Source: Planctellipticum variicoloris
GTDB lineage: Bacteria > Planctomycetota > Planctomycetia > Planctomycetales > Planctomycetaceae
Direction: 5' to 3'
Assembly: GCF_030622045.1 (NCBI RefSeq)
Contig: NZ_CP130886.1
Location: 1,625,557-1,689,556, forward strand
DNA: 64,000 bases
Shown here: piece by piece, positions 46,561 to 55,414 of the stretch
Numbering within the stretch: the stretch's first letter is position 1
Layout of the letters: each line of letters starts with the position of its first letter
Notes under the pieces: model-generated
Told to the model about the DNA's origin: nothing
Seen by the model: only the letters and a program-made list of their open reading frames with translations
Databases searched by the model: none
Made by a program: the position numbers and the translations under genes

Positions 46561-48045
46561 TCACGGCGTCCAGGCCGTCTCCGGCTCGAACGGATACATC
46601 GGGCGGCGGCGATGATGATAGGGGAGCCCGGTGACGTCCGCCATTGTGACGCCCGGCGTGTTGACCCGGATCATCGACGGGCAGACCGGCTGATACGCTG
46701 CCAGCGGCGCGTTCACCCCCTTCGCGACAATCGCCCGGAATGCGGCCGGATCGAGTCCGAAGGCCGTCAGTTGGCAGAGGCTGAACGGCGGCGTGCGCAG
46801 CGACGTCAGCATGACGATCAGGCCGCTGTCGGTCCGTACGATCGCGGTCCGGCCCATGTCAAAGTGCGTCAGGCCACCGTGCCGGGCCTCCGGTTCATCG
46901 AACTGGCCGTCGACGAGTTGCAGAACCGTGACGTCCGTCGTCCAGGGCGGACCATGCAGCGGATCGACGCGTCCTCCCATCGCCAGCGAAAACTCGCTTC
47001 CAACACCGAGCACCTCGCACGTGCTGACCGCGTCCGGATCGTTGATGCAGACGAACGAGGGCGTCAGCCCCTGACGTTCCAGTTCGATGGCCAGCAGGGT
47101 CCCGTCGGCCGGGGAGCCGCCTCCCACATTATCCCCCATGTCCAGCAGACAGACCGGCGATGGAAGTCCCGCGGCCTGGCCGACTGCGTCTGGAACGGAA
47201 ATGAATCGCCCTTGCAGATCGCTCCGCAGATCCCACATCTGGCTCGCCAGGTCGTTGGCCAGCGCCTGCGCCTGAGCAACGTCCCGATCGACCACGACCA
47301 GACTGGCGGAGCCCATTTCCGCCACGTCCGCGTAGGGAAAGCCCAGCAGAAGGCTGGTCGAAAGGACTCCCCGCTGACCGCGCACCGCCTCGAACTCCTG
47401 GACCAGTTCGCGGCAGGGGGATTCCGATGTGCACTGGCGTTCGATGTTGATCAGCATCGGCGGGAACGCCGCCGCTTGCACAGGCTGAATCTCGCCCGTC
47501 AGCGTCCGGGCCATCAGCACCGCCGCTTCGACGCCCCGTTGGAACTGGTCGATATGGGGATTAGTCCGATACGCAACCAGCGCGTCGGTCGCGGCGACCA
47601 TCGCCGGCGAAAGATTGACATGCGGGTCCATCGTTCCGATGATCGGAACCTGCGGCCCGACCTTATGGCGCACGGCGGTGAGCCAGTCGCCGTCGACGTC
47701 GGGGACATCCTCGCTCACCGTGGCGCCGTGCGGAGCGACCAGGACGCCGTCCAGCCGCCCGGCTGATTCGAGCTCCTGCAGCAGTTCCTGCAACAGCAGG
47801 GCGTAAGTCGCTCGCGTGACCGTGCCGAACGGGACGGCGCGAGCTGCGAAGATGGGGACGGCCTCGATTCCCCGGCGTTCCAGCTCAGCGAAGAAACCGC
47901 TGACCTCGTGGTGCCCTCCGACAAAGTGCTGGCGAACGTCCCTGCCGCGAACGAGTAACTCCTGCTGGAAATGCTCGAGCGTGGTCTTGCCGGGGAGGAA
48001 TGTGTTCGATTCCTGCAGCAGGGCCACGATGCCGACTCGGAACAT
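46561..48045 (-). CDS. M81-family metallopeptidase (MlrC-like)
   Basis: A 494-residue protein of the M81 / DUF1485 family, of which microcystin-degrading MlrC is the known member. Recognised parts: RVGIVALLQESNTFLPGKTTLEHF, LLVRGRDVRQHFVGGHHEVSGF, GVLVAPHGATVSEDVPDVDGDWL, GTMDPHVNLSPAMVAATDALVAYRTNPHIDQ and LLDMGDNVGGGSPADGTLLAI. The zinc ligands are expected among the Asp/His of DPHVN and THGAT-like motifs. Substrate unknown. ATG 48045 has GGGGAG upstream. It is divergent from the RraA-like gene 108 bases away. Confidence 0.88.
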   Translation of the reverse strand: MFRVGIVALLQESNTFLPGKTTLEHFQQELLVRGRDVRQHFVGGHHEVSGFFAELERRGIEAVPIFAARAVPFGTVTRATYALLLQELLQELESAGRLDGVLVAPHGATVSEDVPDVDGDWLTAVRHKVGPQVPIIGTMDPHVNLSPAMVAATDALVAYRTNPHIDQFQRGVEAAVLMARTLTGEIQPVQAAAFPPMLINIERQCTSESPCRELVQEFEAVRGQRGVLSTSLLLGFPYADVAEMGSASLVVVDRDVAQAQALANDLASQMWDLRSDLQGRFISVPDAVGQAAGLPSPVCLLDMGDNVGGGSPADGTLLAIELERQGLTPSFVCINDPDAVSTCEVLGVGSEFSLAMGGRVDPLHGPPWTTDVTVLQLVDGQFDEPEARHGGLTHFDMGRTAIVRTDSGLIVMLTSLRTPPFSLCQLTAFGLDPAAFRAIVAKGVNAPLAAYQPVCPSMIRVNTPGVTMADVTGLPYHHRRRPMYPFEPETAWTP

Positions 48046-48152
48046 ACGGCGGACTCCCCGGATGGTCGAAATCTGCGGTTGGTGGAAAATCAACGAGCTT
48101 TGATGTTAGATCATCAACGGACTTCGCAACACTCCGACTCGGGAAAACTCGA

Positions 48153-48818
48153 ATGGCAACCGCCCCGGACCTGATCACCCTCCCGATGATGCGGGAGTCT
48201 CTGTATGCGGCAGTTGTGTCCGATGCACTGGATTCTCTCGGTTTTCCGCACCAGTCACCGCGTCTTCTTCTCAAACCCTACACGACCGGCCAGATTCTCG
48301 TCGGTCGCTGTAAAACCACTCTCTGGGCCGACATGGCCCATGAAGATCCCCGCCCCTACGACCTCGAGCTGCGGGCCGTCGACTCCTGCAAGCCGGACGA
48401 CGTCCTGATCGCCGCTGCCGGCGGCTCGATGCGATCGGGGATCTGGGGAGAGCTGCTCTCGACGGCCGCTGGCAACAGCGGCTGCGGCGGCGCCATCATC
48501 GACGGCGCCATCCGCGACGTCGCAAAAATTCGAGAGATGGGATTCCCGGTCTTTGCCCGCGGAACCTGCGTCTACGACAGTCAGAATCGCCAGCGGGTCA
48601 TCGACGTCGACGTCCCCGTCGAAATCGAAGGCGTCCGGTTCAGCCCCGGCGATCTGGTCTTCGCCGACGAAGACGGCGTCGTCGTCGTGCCGCAAGCCGT
48701 GGAAGTGGAAGCCATCCGGCGGGCCTGGAACAAAGTCCATGCCGAGAACGTCACGCGCGACGCCATTCGCGGCGGCATGAAGGCCCTGGCCGCCTACGAA
48801 CGCTTCGGCGTCTTGTAA
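48153..48818 (+). CDS. RraA-family aldolase/regulator-like protein
   Basis: A 221-residue RraA-like protein: VVSDALDSLGF, WADMAHEDPRPYDLELRAVDSCKPDDVLIAAAGGSMRSGIWGELLSTAAGNSGCGGAIIDGAIRDVAKIREMGFPVFARG. The family includes RNase E inhibitors and class II 4-hydroxy-4-methyl-2-oxoglutarate aldolases; the GELL...DGAIRD part fits the aldolase site. Which activity it has cannot be told. It starts 108 bases from the divergent M81 peptidase gene, suggesting a shared regulatory region. Confidence 0.88.
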   Translation: MATAPDLITLPMMRESLYAAVVSDALDSLGFPHQSPRLLLKPYTTGQILVGRCKTTLWADMAHEDPRPYDLELRAVDSCKPDDVLIAAAGGSMRSGIWGELLSTAAGNSGCGGAIIDGAIRDVAKIREMGFPVFARGTCVYDSQNRQRVIDVDVPVEIEGVRFSPGDLVFADEDGVVVVPQAVEVEAIRRAWNKVHAENVTRDAIRGGMKALAAYERFGVL

Positions 48819-48837
48819 TCATCAATCATTGCCGGAC

Positions 48838-48880
48838 AACAGGCGACAACCACGAATCGCACGAATGGATGCGAATCAAA
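48838..48880. repeat. CAACCACGAATCGCACGAATGG-type extragenic repeat
   Basis: The sequence ACAACCACGAATCGCACGAA, then TGGATGCGAATCAAAG, resembles the 'aaccacgaatcacacgaatggacacgaat' text common between planctomycete genes. It fills most of the gap before the hydrolase gene. Confidence 0.55.
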
Positions 48881-48894
48881 GCCAGGAACGTACC

Positions 48895-50046
48895 ATGACC
48901 GTCCCGGCGACAGCTCCTGAGCCCCGGCAGGGGCGAATCAAAGTCGCCCAGCGGCGTAAGCCCTGGGCGATCTCTCTCTCCGTGCTGCTGGTCCTCTGCG
49001 GCCTGAACCTCCACGCACAGGACCCTTGGCCCGACCTGCCGCAGAACAACGCGGCAGTCGAGATCCCCGCGCAGGAATGGCCCCGCCGCCCCGGGCCGCG
49101 AAGCGTCCGAGTCCTGATCCACTACCCCGGCGGCATGCTCGCAGGCGTCAAACCCGATACCGGCCTGATGTTGACGCTGCACAACTGGGGAGGCACGGAT
49201 TGCGTCGGCACCGCCGCGCCGCAGGCCCTCGCCGATCGGCTGAACGTCGTCGCCATCTGCGTGAACTACCTCCAGAGCGGCAAGGCCGACGCCATCGAAG
49301 CGGCCGAACCCTACGATTACGGCTATCTCCAGGCGCTCGACGCCCTGCGGGCCCTCTGGATCGTCCGGCACGGGCTGCAGACCCGAGGTATCGTCTTCGA
49401 CGACGGGCGGATCTACTCGACCGGCGGCTCCGGCGGCGGAAACGTCACGCTGATGGCGAACAAGCTCGCCCCGCGAACATTCACCGCCATCGTCGACATG
49501 TGCGGCATGAAAAAGCTCAGCGACGATATCGCCTTCCACCTGCCAGGCGGCAGCACGCTCAACGCCCGTTACAGCAACGATCCCGCTGCGCCGAACTACT
49601 TGTCGCCCGACGAGCAGGCCCTTCGCTTTGTCGGAAATCCCGCTCACCTGGAAGCGATGCGTCAGCTCGGGACCGCGACGAAGATCTTCTGCGTCCACGG
49701 CGTGCAGGACGCGACGTGCCCGTTTGCCGACGCCGAAGAACTGGTTGCCAATCTACAGGCCGCCCGGCTGGACGTGCAGGCCAGGTTCGTAACTCCGGGC
49801 GACCTTGACGGCAAAGTCTTCACCAGCGCCGGTCATCCGCTCGGAAACCGGACCGAAATCGTGCTGCAGGTCGCCGGAGACGTGCTGCGAACAGACGGCA
49901 AGGCGTTCGTCCGACGGATGACGCCCACCGATTTCGAACGGAAGGATGAGGCAGTCCGTTATCAAACAGCGAACGGCGAGTTCGTGATTTCCTACGCCAC
50001 CGGTTATCCCGTCGGTCGTTTTGAGCCTCGAAAGGGAACGCCGTGA
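48895..50046 (+). CDS. alpha/beta-hydrolase, exported
   Basis: A 383-residue protein with an N-terminal signal (PWAISLSVLLVLCGLNLHAQ) and a prolyl-oligopeptidase/esterase-like fold. The nucleophile elbow is STGGSGGGNVTLMANKLAP (G-x-S-x-G), VCHG-like FCVHGVQDATCPFAD carries the likely Asp, and SAGHPLG the His. LTLHNWGGTD supplies the oxyanion region. ATG 48895 (MTVPAT) was chosen; a frame open from 48829 runs through the extragenic repeat and is not likely coding. Its stop overlaps the next gene by GTGA. Confidence 0.82.
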   Translation: MTVPATAPEPRQGRIKVAQRRKPWAISLSVLLVLCGLNLHAQDPWPDLPQNNAAVEIPAQEWPRRPGPRSVRVLIHYPGGMLAGVKPDTGLMLTLHNWGGTDCVGTAAPQALADRLNVVAICVNYLQSGKADAIEAAEPYDYGYLQALDALRALWIVRHGLQTRGIVFDDGRIYSTGGSGGGNVTLMANKLAPRTFTAIVDMCGMKKLSDDIAFHLPGGSTLNARYSNDPAAPNYLSPDEQALRFVGNPAHLEAMRQLGTATKIFCVHGVQDATCPFADAEELVANLQAARLDVQARFVTPGDLDGKVFTSAGHPLGNRTEIVLQVAGDVLRTDGKAFVRRMTPTDFERKDEAVRYQTANGEFVISYATGYPVGRFEPRKGTP

Positions 50047-50441
50047 CCAGGAGCGTCTGGGGCTGGCTGCAGCATGCCTTCGCCACGGGGCCTCAGGGAC
50101 CGTGCGAGCCGACCCCGGTTCAGCTCGAACTGATCGACAAAGTCTGTCGCTGGGCGATTGCCCGGGGGATGGAACTGCCGCTGCAGGTAGCGCTGCAATC
50201 CTCGGCTCCGCTCGGCTCACTGGCGGGACAGTCGCTCCCGGTCCTGCAGCCGTGGCTGGGGCTGATGCTCACCGAGACGCAGATTCGCGAAATCGGGCGG
50301 TTTCTGGAACATCGCGGGGCAATCGAGTACCTTTCCCGGCGGCTGGAGATTCTGGGTCGTACCGAAAGTCGTTCTCCGCAGTCAGATGCGGGAGCCGCGA
50401 ATCCGAGGAAGTCGGACATCGAGCAGTTTCAGGGTGGTTGA
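50043..50441 (+). CDS. small protein of unknown function, operon-linked
   Basis: A 132-residue soluble protein with no recognised domain: SVWGWLQHAFATGPQGPCEP at the start, WAIARGMELPLQVALQSSAPL and QIREIGRFLEHRGAIEYLSRRLEILGR. The GTG overlaps the hydrolase stop by four bases and the GlmL-like gene starts 22 bases downstream, so it sits in the run of plus-strand genes. Function unknown. Confidence 0.6.
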   Translation: MTRSVWGWLQHAFATGPQGPCEPTPVQLELIDKVCRWAIARGMELPLQVALQSSAPLGSLAGQSLPVLQPWLGLMLTETQIREIGRFLEHRGAIEYLSRRLEILGRTESRSPQSDAGAANPRKSDIEQFQGG

Positions 50442-50463
50442 CGGAGCCTGACGGGAGCGCCTT

Positions 50464-52308
50464 ATGGCCGAGGGAAACGGACTGCACTCCGCAGCGGTCA
50501 AGCCGCCGATCGATCCCGATTCCCTGCAGGTGATCCTCGCCACCGATTGCGGCAGTACGACAACCAAGGCCATTCTGATCGAGAAAGTCGACGGCGTTTA
50601 CCGTCAGACGTTCCGCGGCGAAGCCCCCACCACCGTCGAAGAGCCCATCGCCGACGTGACGATGGGCGTCATCAACGCCGCCACCGAAGTCGGGGAACTC
50701 GCCGGGCGACGGCTGGTTGACGAAAACGGTCTGCTGATCCGCCCGTCGCAGGGCAACGACGGCTGCGACATCTATATCAGCACCTCCAGCGCCGGGGGCG
50801 GGCTGCAGATGCTCGTCGCGGGCGTCGTCCGCCAGATGACCGCCGCCAGCGCCGAGCGGGCGGCCCTCGGGGCGGGAGCGATCGTCATGGAGACGCTCGC
50901 GTCGAACGACAAACGCCGGCCGTTCGAACAGATCCAGCGCATCCGCGAACTTCGGCCCGACATGATCCTGCTCGCCGGCGGGACCGATGGCGGCACCCGG
51001 CGGCACGTCGTGCAACTGGCCGAGCTGATCGCACCCGCCAAGCCGCAGCCGCGATTCGGCGGGCAGTTCAAGATGCCGGTGATCTATGCCGGGAATCGCG
51101 AAGCCGCCGTCGACGTCCGCCGCGTGCTGGGCGAGGTCGCCGAATTGTCGGTCGTCGACAACGTACGACCAGTTCTGGAGCGGGAGAATCTGGCCCCGGC
51201 TCGGGACCGGATTCACGATCTGTTCCTCGAACATGTGATGGCCCACGCCCCCGGTTACGACAAGCTGATGGACTGGGCGGATACGCCGATCATGCCGACC
51301 CCCGGCGCGGTCGGAGACATCCTGCGGACGATCGCCGAACGGCAGGGGATCAACGCGGTCGGCGTCGATATCGGCGGAGCCACCACCGACGTCTTCAGCG
51401 TCTTCCACAGCGTCTTCAATCGCACCGTGAGCGCCAACCTGGGGATGAGCTATTCCATCTCCAACGTCTGTGCCGAAGCGGGGCTGGAGTCGATCCTGCG
51501 CTGGGTGCCGTACGACACCAACGAGCGCGAGCTGCGAAACCGCGTCAAGAACAAGATGATCCGGCCGACGACGATCCCGCAGACGCTCGAAGCGCTGATG
51601 TTCGAGCAGGCCGTCGCGCGCGAAGCCCTGCGATTGTCCTACATTCAGCATCGGAGCTTCGCGGTCGACCTTCGCGGCGTCCAGCAACAGCGCTCGGTCG
51701 GAGACATGTTCGCGCAGGAGACAGGGGACCGCTCGATCGTCGACAACATGGCCCTCGACCTCCTGGTGGCCTCGGGCGGCGTGCTGTCGCATGCGCCCCG
51801 GATGGAGCAGACCGCGGCAATGCTGATCGATGCCTTCGAACCGGAGGGAATCACCCGGCTGGCCAAAGACAGCATCTTCATGATGCCCCACCTGGGCGTG
51901 CTGGCGCAGGTCCACCCGCAGGCGGCGATGGACGTCTTCGAGCGAGATTGCCTGGTCTACCTGGGAACCTGCATTGCCCCGGCGGGTCTGGCCCACGACG
52001 GCGAGGTCTGCCTGCGTTACCGCATTCAGGGGGGCGGACTCGACGAACGGGGCGAGCTCGCCTTCGGCGACTGGAAACGGTTGCCGCTGCCGGCCGACCG
52101 GACCGCCGTAGTCACGCTGGAGCCGGCCCGACGCTTCAACGTCGGTGCGGGACCGGGTGTCGCGCTGGAACGCGAAGTTCGCGGCGGCGAAGTGGGGATC
52201 GTCCTCGACGGACGGGGCCGGCCGCTCCGATTGCCGTCAGATCCCGTCGAGTCCCGGCGGAAAGTCCGCCGGTGGAACAGCGCCATCAGCATGTATCCGG
52301 AGGAGTAA
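50464..52308 (+). CDS. GlmL/MutL-family ASKHA ATPase
   Basis: A 614-residue protein of the glutamate mutase L family (Pfam MutL). Family motifs: ATDCGSTTTKAILIEK (phosphate 1, residues 27-41), ISTSSAGGGLQMLVAGVVRQMTAASAERAALGAGA, ILLAGGTDGG, MPVIYAGNREA, PIMPTPGAVGD and VGVDIGGATTDVFSVF (phosphate 2, about residue 300). Known members (about 460 residues) act as reactivators of cobalamin-dependent glutamate mutase. Here no mutase subunit is nearby and about 150 extra C-terminal residues follow. It starts a tight operon with a barrel-sandwich protein and four membrane proteins. Confidence 0.85.
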   Translation: MAEGNGLHSAAVKPPIDPDSLQVILATDCGSTTTKAILIEKVDGVYRQTFRGEAPTTVEEPIADVTMGVINAATEVGELAGRRLVDENGLLIRPSQGNDGCDIYISTSSAGGGLQMLVAGVVRQMTAASAERAALGAGAIVMETLASNDKRRPFEQIQRIRELRPDMILLAGGTDGGTRRHVVQLAELIAPAKPQPRFGGQFKMPVIYAGNREAAVDVRRVLGEVAELSVVDNVRPVLERENLAPARDRIHDLFLEHVMAHAPGYDKLMDWADTPIMPTPGAVGDILRTIAERQGINAVGVDIGGATTDVFSVFHSVFNRTVSANLGMSYSISNVCAEAGLESILRWVPYDTNERELRNRVKNKMIRPTTIPQTLEALMFEQAVAREALRLSYIQHRSFAVDLRGVQQQRSVGDMFAQETGDRSIVDNMALDLLVASGGVLSHAPRMEQTAAMLIDAFEPEGITRLAKDSIFMMPHLGVLAQVHPQAAMDVFERDCLVYLGTCIAPAGLAHDGEVCLRYRIQGGGLDERGELAFGDWKRLPLPADRTAVVTLEPARRFNVGAGPGVALEREVRGGEVGIVLDGRGRPLRLPSDPVESRRKVRRWNSAISMYPEE

Positions 52309-52312
52309 CGGC

Positions 52313-53437
52313 ATGGCGCAGGCTTACACTCCGGGATTGATGGTGTCGCGCGGCGGCGTCTGGCGTCGCCGCCGGCTGCTGCCGATCGCCGGCGAAGTTC
52401 TGGTTCGCGTCGGCGATCGCGTCGAAGCGCAGGACGTCGTCGCCCGGACGCTGATGCCCGGCGACGCCGTTCCGGTCAACCTGGCGCGACTGCTGGGAGT
52501 CTCACCCGGGGAACTCCCTCATTGCCTGAAATTTCAGGAAGGCGAGCAGGTCAAAAAAGGCGACCTGCTCGCAGAGTCCCCCGGCATCTTCGGACTGTTC
52601 CGGACTCAGACCCCGGCTCCGGCGACCGGGACGCTCGAATCGATTTCCAAAGTCACCGGTCAAGTCCTGCTTCGCGGTGCGCCGCTCGCCGTGGAGGTTC
52701 TGGCTTATCTGCGCGGGACGGTGGTCGAGGTGCTGCCGCACGAAGGGGTCGTGATCGAGGCTCCCGCGGCATTTATTCAGGGCATTTTCGGCATCGGCGG
52801 CGAGGCCTACGGGGAGCTCGTCACGGTCTCAGCCGGCCCGGAAGACGATTTGACCGACGAACAGATCCGCCCCGAACACGCCGGCAAGGTCCTCGTCGCC
52901 GGACGCCGGATGACGGGTGACGCCATCCGCAAGGCGATCAAACTGCGAGTCTCCGCCGTAATCGCCGGCGGCATGGACGACCAGGATTTGCGAGAAATCC
53001 TGGGCTACGACCTGGGAGTCGCGGTCACTGGAACGGAAAAACTGGGAACATCGCTGATCATTACCGAGGGATTCGGCGAGATCGCGATGGCTCGACGGAC
53101 CTTTGATCTGCTTCGCAGTCACGCCGGCGACAACGTCGCGGTCAACGGCGCCACGCAGATCCGCGCGGGTGTCATGCGGCCGGAAATCCTGATTCCGCTG
53201 GATGATGCGACCGGCCGATTGACGGCGGAGTCCGCCGGCGCAGGACTGCTGGAAGTGGGAGTCCCCGTCCGGATCATTCGCGAACCGGGCTTCGGAGCGC
53301 TGGGAACCGTCGCCGGACTGCCGAACGAGCCGGCCTGGCTGGAGTCCGGTTCGAAGGCCCGCGTCGTGGAAGTCCAGCTCCAGGCCGGGCCGAAAGTGGT
53401 GGTGCCGCGGGCCAACGTCGAACTGATTGAGGGGTAG
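52313..53437 (+). CDS. barrel-sandwich/KOW-like protein of unknown function
   Basis: A 374-residue soluble protein. The N-terminal half has two lipoyl/biotinyl-like halves (IAGEVLVRVGDRVEAQDVVA, FQEGEQVKKGDLLAESPG, TGTLESISKVTGQVLLRG), the middle a Rossmann-like part (AGKVLVAGRRMTGDAIRKAIK, VSAVIAGGMDDQDLREI), and the C-terminus an SH3/KOW-like strand set (EVGVPVRIIREPGFGALGTV). No cofactor lysine is obvious. A Shine-Dalgarno GGAGGAG is 8 bases before ATG 52313; the gap to glmL-like is 4 bases. Partner of the ATPase by position. Confidence 0.7.
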   Translation: MAQAYTPGLMVSRGGVWRRRRLLPIAGEVLVRVGDRVEAQDVVARTLMPGDAVPVNLARLLGVSPGELPHCLKFQEGEQVKKGDLLAESPGIFGLFRTQTPAPATGTLESISKVTGQVLLRGAPLAVEVLAYLRGTVVEVLPHEGVVIEAPAAFIQGIFGIGGEAYGELVTVSAGPEDDLTDEQIRPEHAGKVLVAGRRMTGDAIRKAIKLRVSAVIAGGMDDQDLREILGYDLGVAVTGTEKLGTSLIITEGFGEIAMARRTFDLLRSHAGDNVAVNGATQIRAGVMRPEILIPLDDATGRLTAESAGAGLLEVGVPVRIIREPGFGALGTVAGLPNEPAWLESGSKARVVEVQLQAGPKVVVPRANVELIEG

Positions 53438-53440
53438 GCC

Positions 53441-54664
53441 ATGACCATAGCCGGGAAAGGAATCGGTCTGGCGATCGGGCTGCTGGCCTGTGCCTGGGGC
53501 CTGCCCGCCGAGGCGCAGGAGATGCTGGCGCCGCCGAGTGAAGTGGTCGTCGCCGACGCTCCGAATGATGCCGGCAACGGACTGCGAATCACCTGGCAAC
53601 TCTCGCCCGACGATGTGGCCGACGCCGATCCCCGGCGGGTCCTCAAGTACGAAGTCATCCGCCGCTGGACCGAACCGGCGGCCGACGGGGCCGAAGGGGA
53701 ACTCCAGGAGCGCCGCTCGCTGACGGCTTTCGGAGAAACGGTTTATCTCGATCCCGATTGCTCGACGAAGCAGGACTATCAGTACGCCGTCCGGGCGATT
53801 GGCCCGGGCAACAGCGCCTCGGCGGAGGTCGTCGGCAGCGGCGCGACGCGACCTGTTGTGAACTGGTTCGATTTCGGGCGGACCGGGTTCCTGGGTATTC
53901 TGCTGTTCGTCTGCGGAGCGGTTGTCGTCTGCACGGAACTGGCCCGGCGGGGCAAGCCGATCTATGTCCGGCCGATCGCCGGACTGCAGGCGCTGGAGGA
54001 AGCCGTCGGTCGCTCGACGGAAATGGGCCGACCGGTCCTCTTCGTGCCCGGCATCGTCGACATCAACGAAATCGAAACCGTCGCCGGCCTGACCGTCCTG
54101 TCGACCGTTGCCCGGACTGCCGCCGAATACGACACGCAACTGGAAGTCCCGACGTCGCGAACTCTGGTCATGACGTCAGCCCGCGAAATCGCCGAGGCGG
54201 CGGCCCTGGCGGCGGGTCGTCCCGAAGCCTACGCCGAGGATCACATCTACTACGTCACCGACGAGCAGTTCGGCTACGTGGCCTACGTCTGCGGCTGGAT
54301 GCAGCGGGAGAAGCCGGCGGCCTGCTTCTATCTGGGAAAATTCTTCGCGGAATCCCTGCTTCTGGCGGAAACCGGGAATTCCATCGGGGCAATCCAGGTC
54401 GCCGGGACGGCCGAGGCTTCGCAGATGCCCTTCTTCGTGGCGGCCTGCGACTACACGCTGATCGGCGAAGAACTGTTTGCCGCCTCCGCCTACCTCTCCG
54501 GGGAACCCCACCAGTTAGGGATTCTCCGCGGTCAGGACCTGGGCAAGATTCTCGCGGCAGCGCTGCTGCTGATTGGCAGCGGACTGGTGACGGCGCAAGC
54601 GGTGGTGGGGGGCGACGGCCTGACGGCGGCGGTGGAGTTCCTCAAACGCGGCATACTCGGATAG
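53441..54664 (+). CDS. DUF6754-like membrane protein
   Basis: A 407-residue protein with a signal peptide (GIGLAIGLLACAWGLPAEAQ), an Ig/FnIII-like domain (about residues 30-135, ending YQYAVRAIGPGNSASAEV), a membrane helix (FLGILLFVCGAVVVCTEL), a cytoplasmic domain (PIYVRPIAGLQALEEAVGRSTEMGRPVLFVPG... AEDHIYYVTDEQFGYVAYVCGWM) and a C-terminal helix pair. The central part resembles DUF6754 as I recall it; unverified. Three bases from the previous gene. Confidence 0.75.
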   Translation: MTIAGKGIGLAIGLLACAWGLPAEAQEMLAPPSEVVVADAPNDAGNGLRITWQLSPDDVADADPRRVLKYEVIRRWTEPAADGAEGELQERRSLTAFGETVYLDPDCSTKQDYQYAVRAIGPGNSASAEVVGSGATRPVVNWFDFGRTGFLGILLFVCGAVVVCTELARRGKPIYVRPIAGLQALEEAVGRSTEMGRPVLFVPGIVDINEIETVAGLTVLSTVARTAAEYDTQLEVPTSRTLVMTSAREIAEAAALAAGRPEAYAEDHIYYVTDEQFGYVAYVCGWMQREKPAACFYLGKFFAESLLLAETGNSIGAIQVAGTAEASQMPFFVAACDYTLIGEELFAASAYLSGEPHQLGILRGQDLGKILAAALLLIGSGLVTAQAVVGGDGLTAAVEFLKRGILG

Positions 54665-54676
54665 TCGGGGCTGGCT

Positions 54677-55372
54677 ATGAAACGTTTCGTACCGATGCTT
54701 CTGGCGGCCATTGTGGGCTGGGTGATGGTCGTCGCGTTTTTCGCGCCGCCGCTTCGCTCCTGGCAGCAGACCGCCGAGGAGTGGTTTCAGGTCATCGCGG
54801 CCATCTCGCTGCTGTATGGCTGCTCGAACCTCGTGCTGCATCACCTGAAGAAAGTGTCCGACCAGGAATCCGGCTGGGGCTACTCGGTCGTCACCATCGC
54901 CGCGTTTCTGATCACCTCCGTCGTCGGAATGCTCAAACTGGGGGTTTCCCCCGCCGAGAATGCGGCCCGCCATCCGTGGTCGGGGGCCTATATGGAAGAG
55001 GGGAGCGTCTTCTGGTGGATCTACGAGTATGCGATGAGCCCGCTCGTCTCCACCATGTTCGCCCTCCTGGCGTTCTATGTCGCCTCCGCCGCCTTCCGCG
55101 CCTTTCGGGCCAAGAACACCGAAGCGATTGTGCTCCTCGTCACGGCATTTATCGTACTGCTCGGGAGGACCTATGACGGCACCGTGCTCACCTCGTTCCT
55201 CCCCGACTGGCTCTCCGGGCTGACGATCCCCGGCATGACGATGACGATCATGTCGGTGTTCAACACCGCCGGCCAACGGGCGATCATGATCGGCATCGCG
55301 CTGGGGGTGGCGGCGACTTCGCTCCGGATTCTGCTGCTGCAGGACCGTTCCTACCTCGGCTCGGGAGACTGA
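54677..55372 (+). CDS. multi-pass membrane protein
   Basis: A 231-residue protein with about six membrane segments (MLLAAIVGWVMVVAFFAPPL, VIAAISLLYGCSNLVLHHL, VVTIAAFLITSVVGML, STMFALLAFYVASAAF, IVLLVTAFIVLLG, IMIGIALGVAATSLRILLL). No known family recognised. Twelve bases after the DUF6754-like gene and 42 before the next; part of the same operon. Confidence 0.8.
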   Translation: MKRFVPMLLAAIVGWVMVVAFFAPPLRSWQQTAEEWFQVIAAISLLYGCSNLVLHHLKKVSDQESGWGYSVVTIAAFLITSVVGMLKLGVSPAENAARHPWSGAYMEEGSVFWWIYEYAMSPLVSTMFALLAFYVASAAFRAFRAKNTEAIVLLVTAFIVLLGRTYDGTVLTSFLPDWLSGLTIPGMTMTIMSVFNTAGQRAIMIGIALGVAATSLRILLLQDRSYLGSGD

Positions 55373-55414
55373 GATGCACTTCAGGCGAACTCAGACTTCC
55401 CGCGGGAGGGACGC

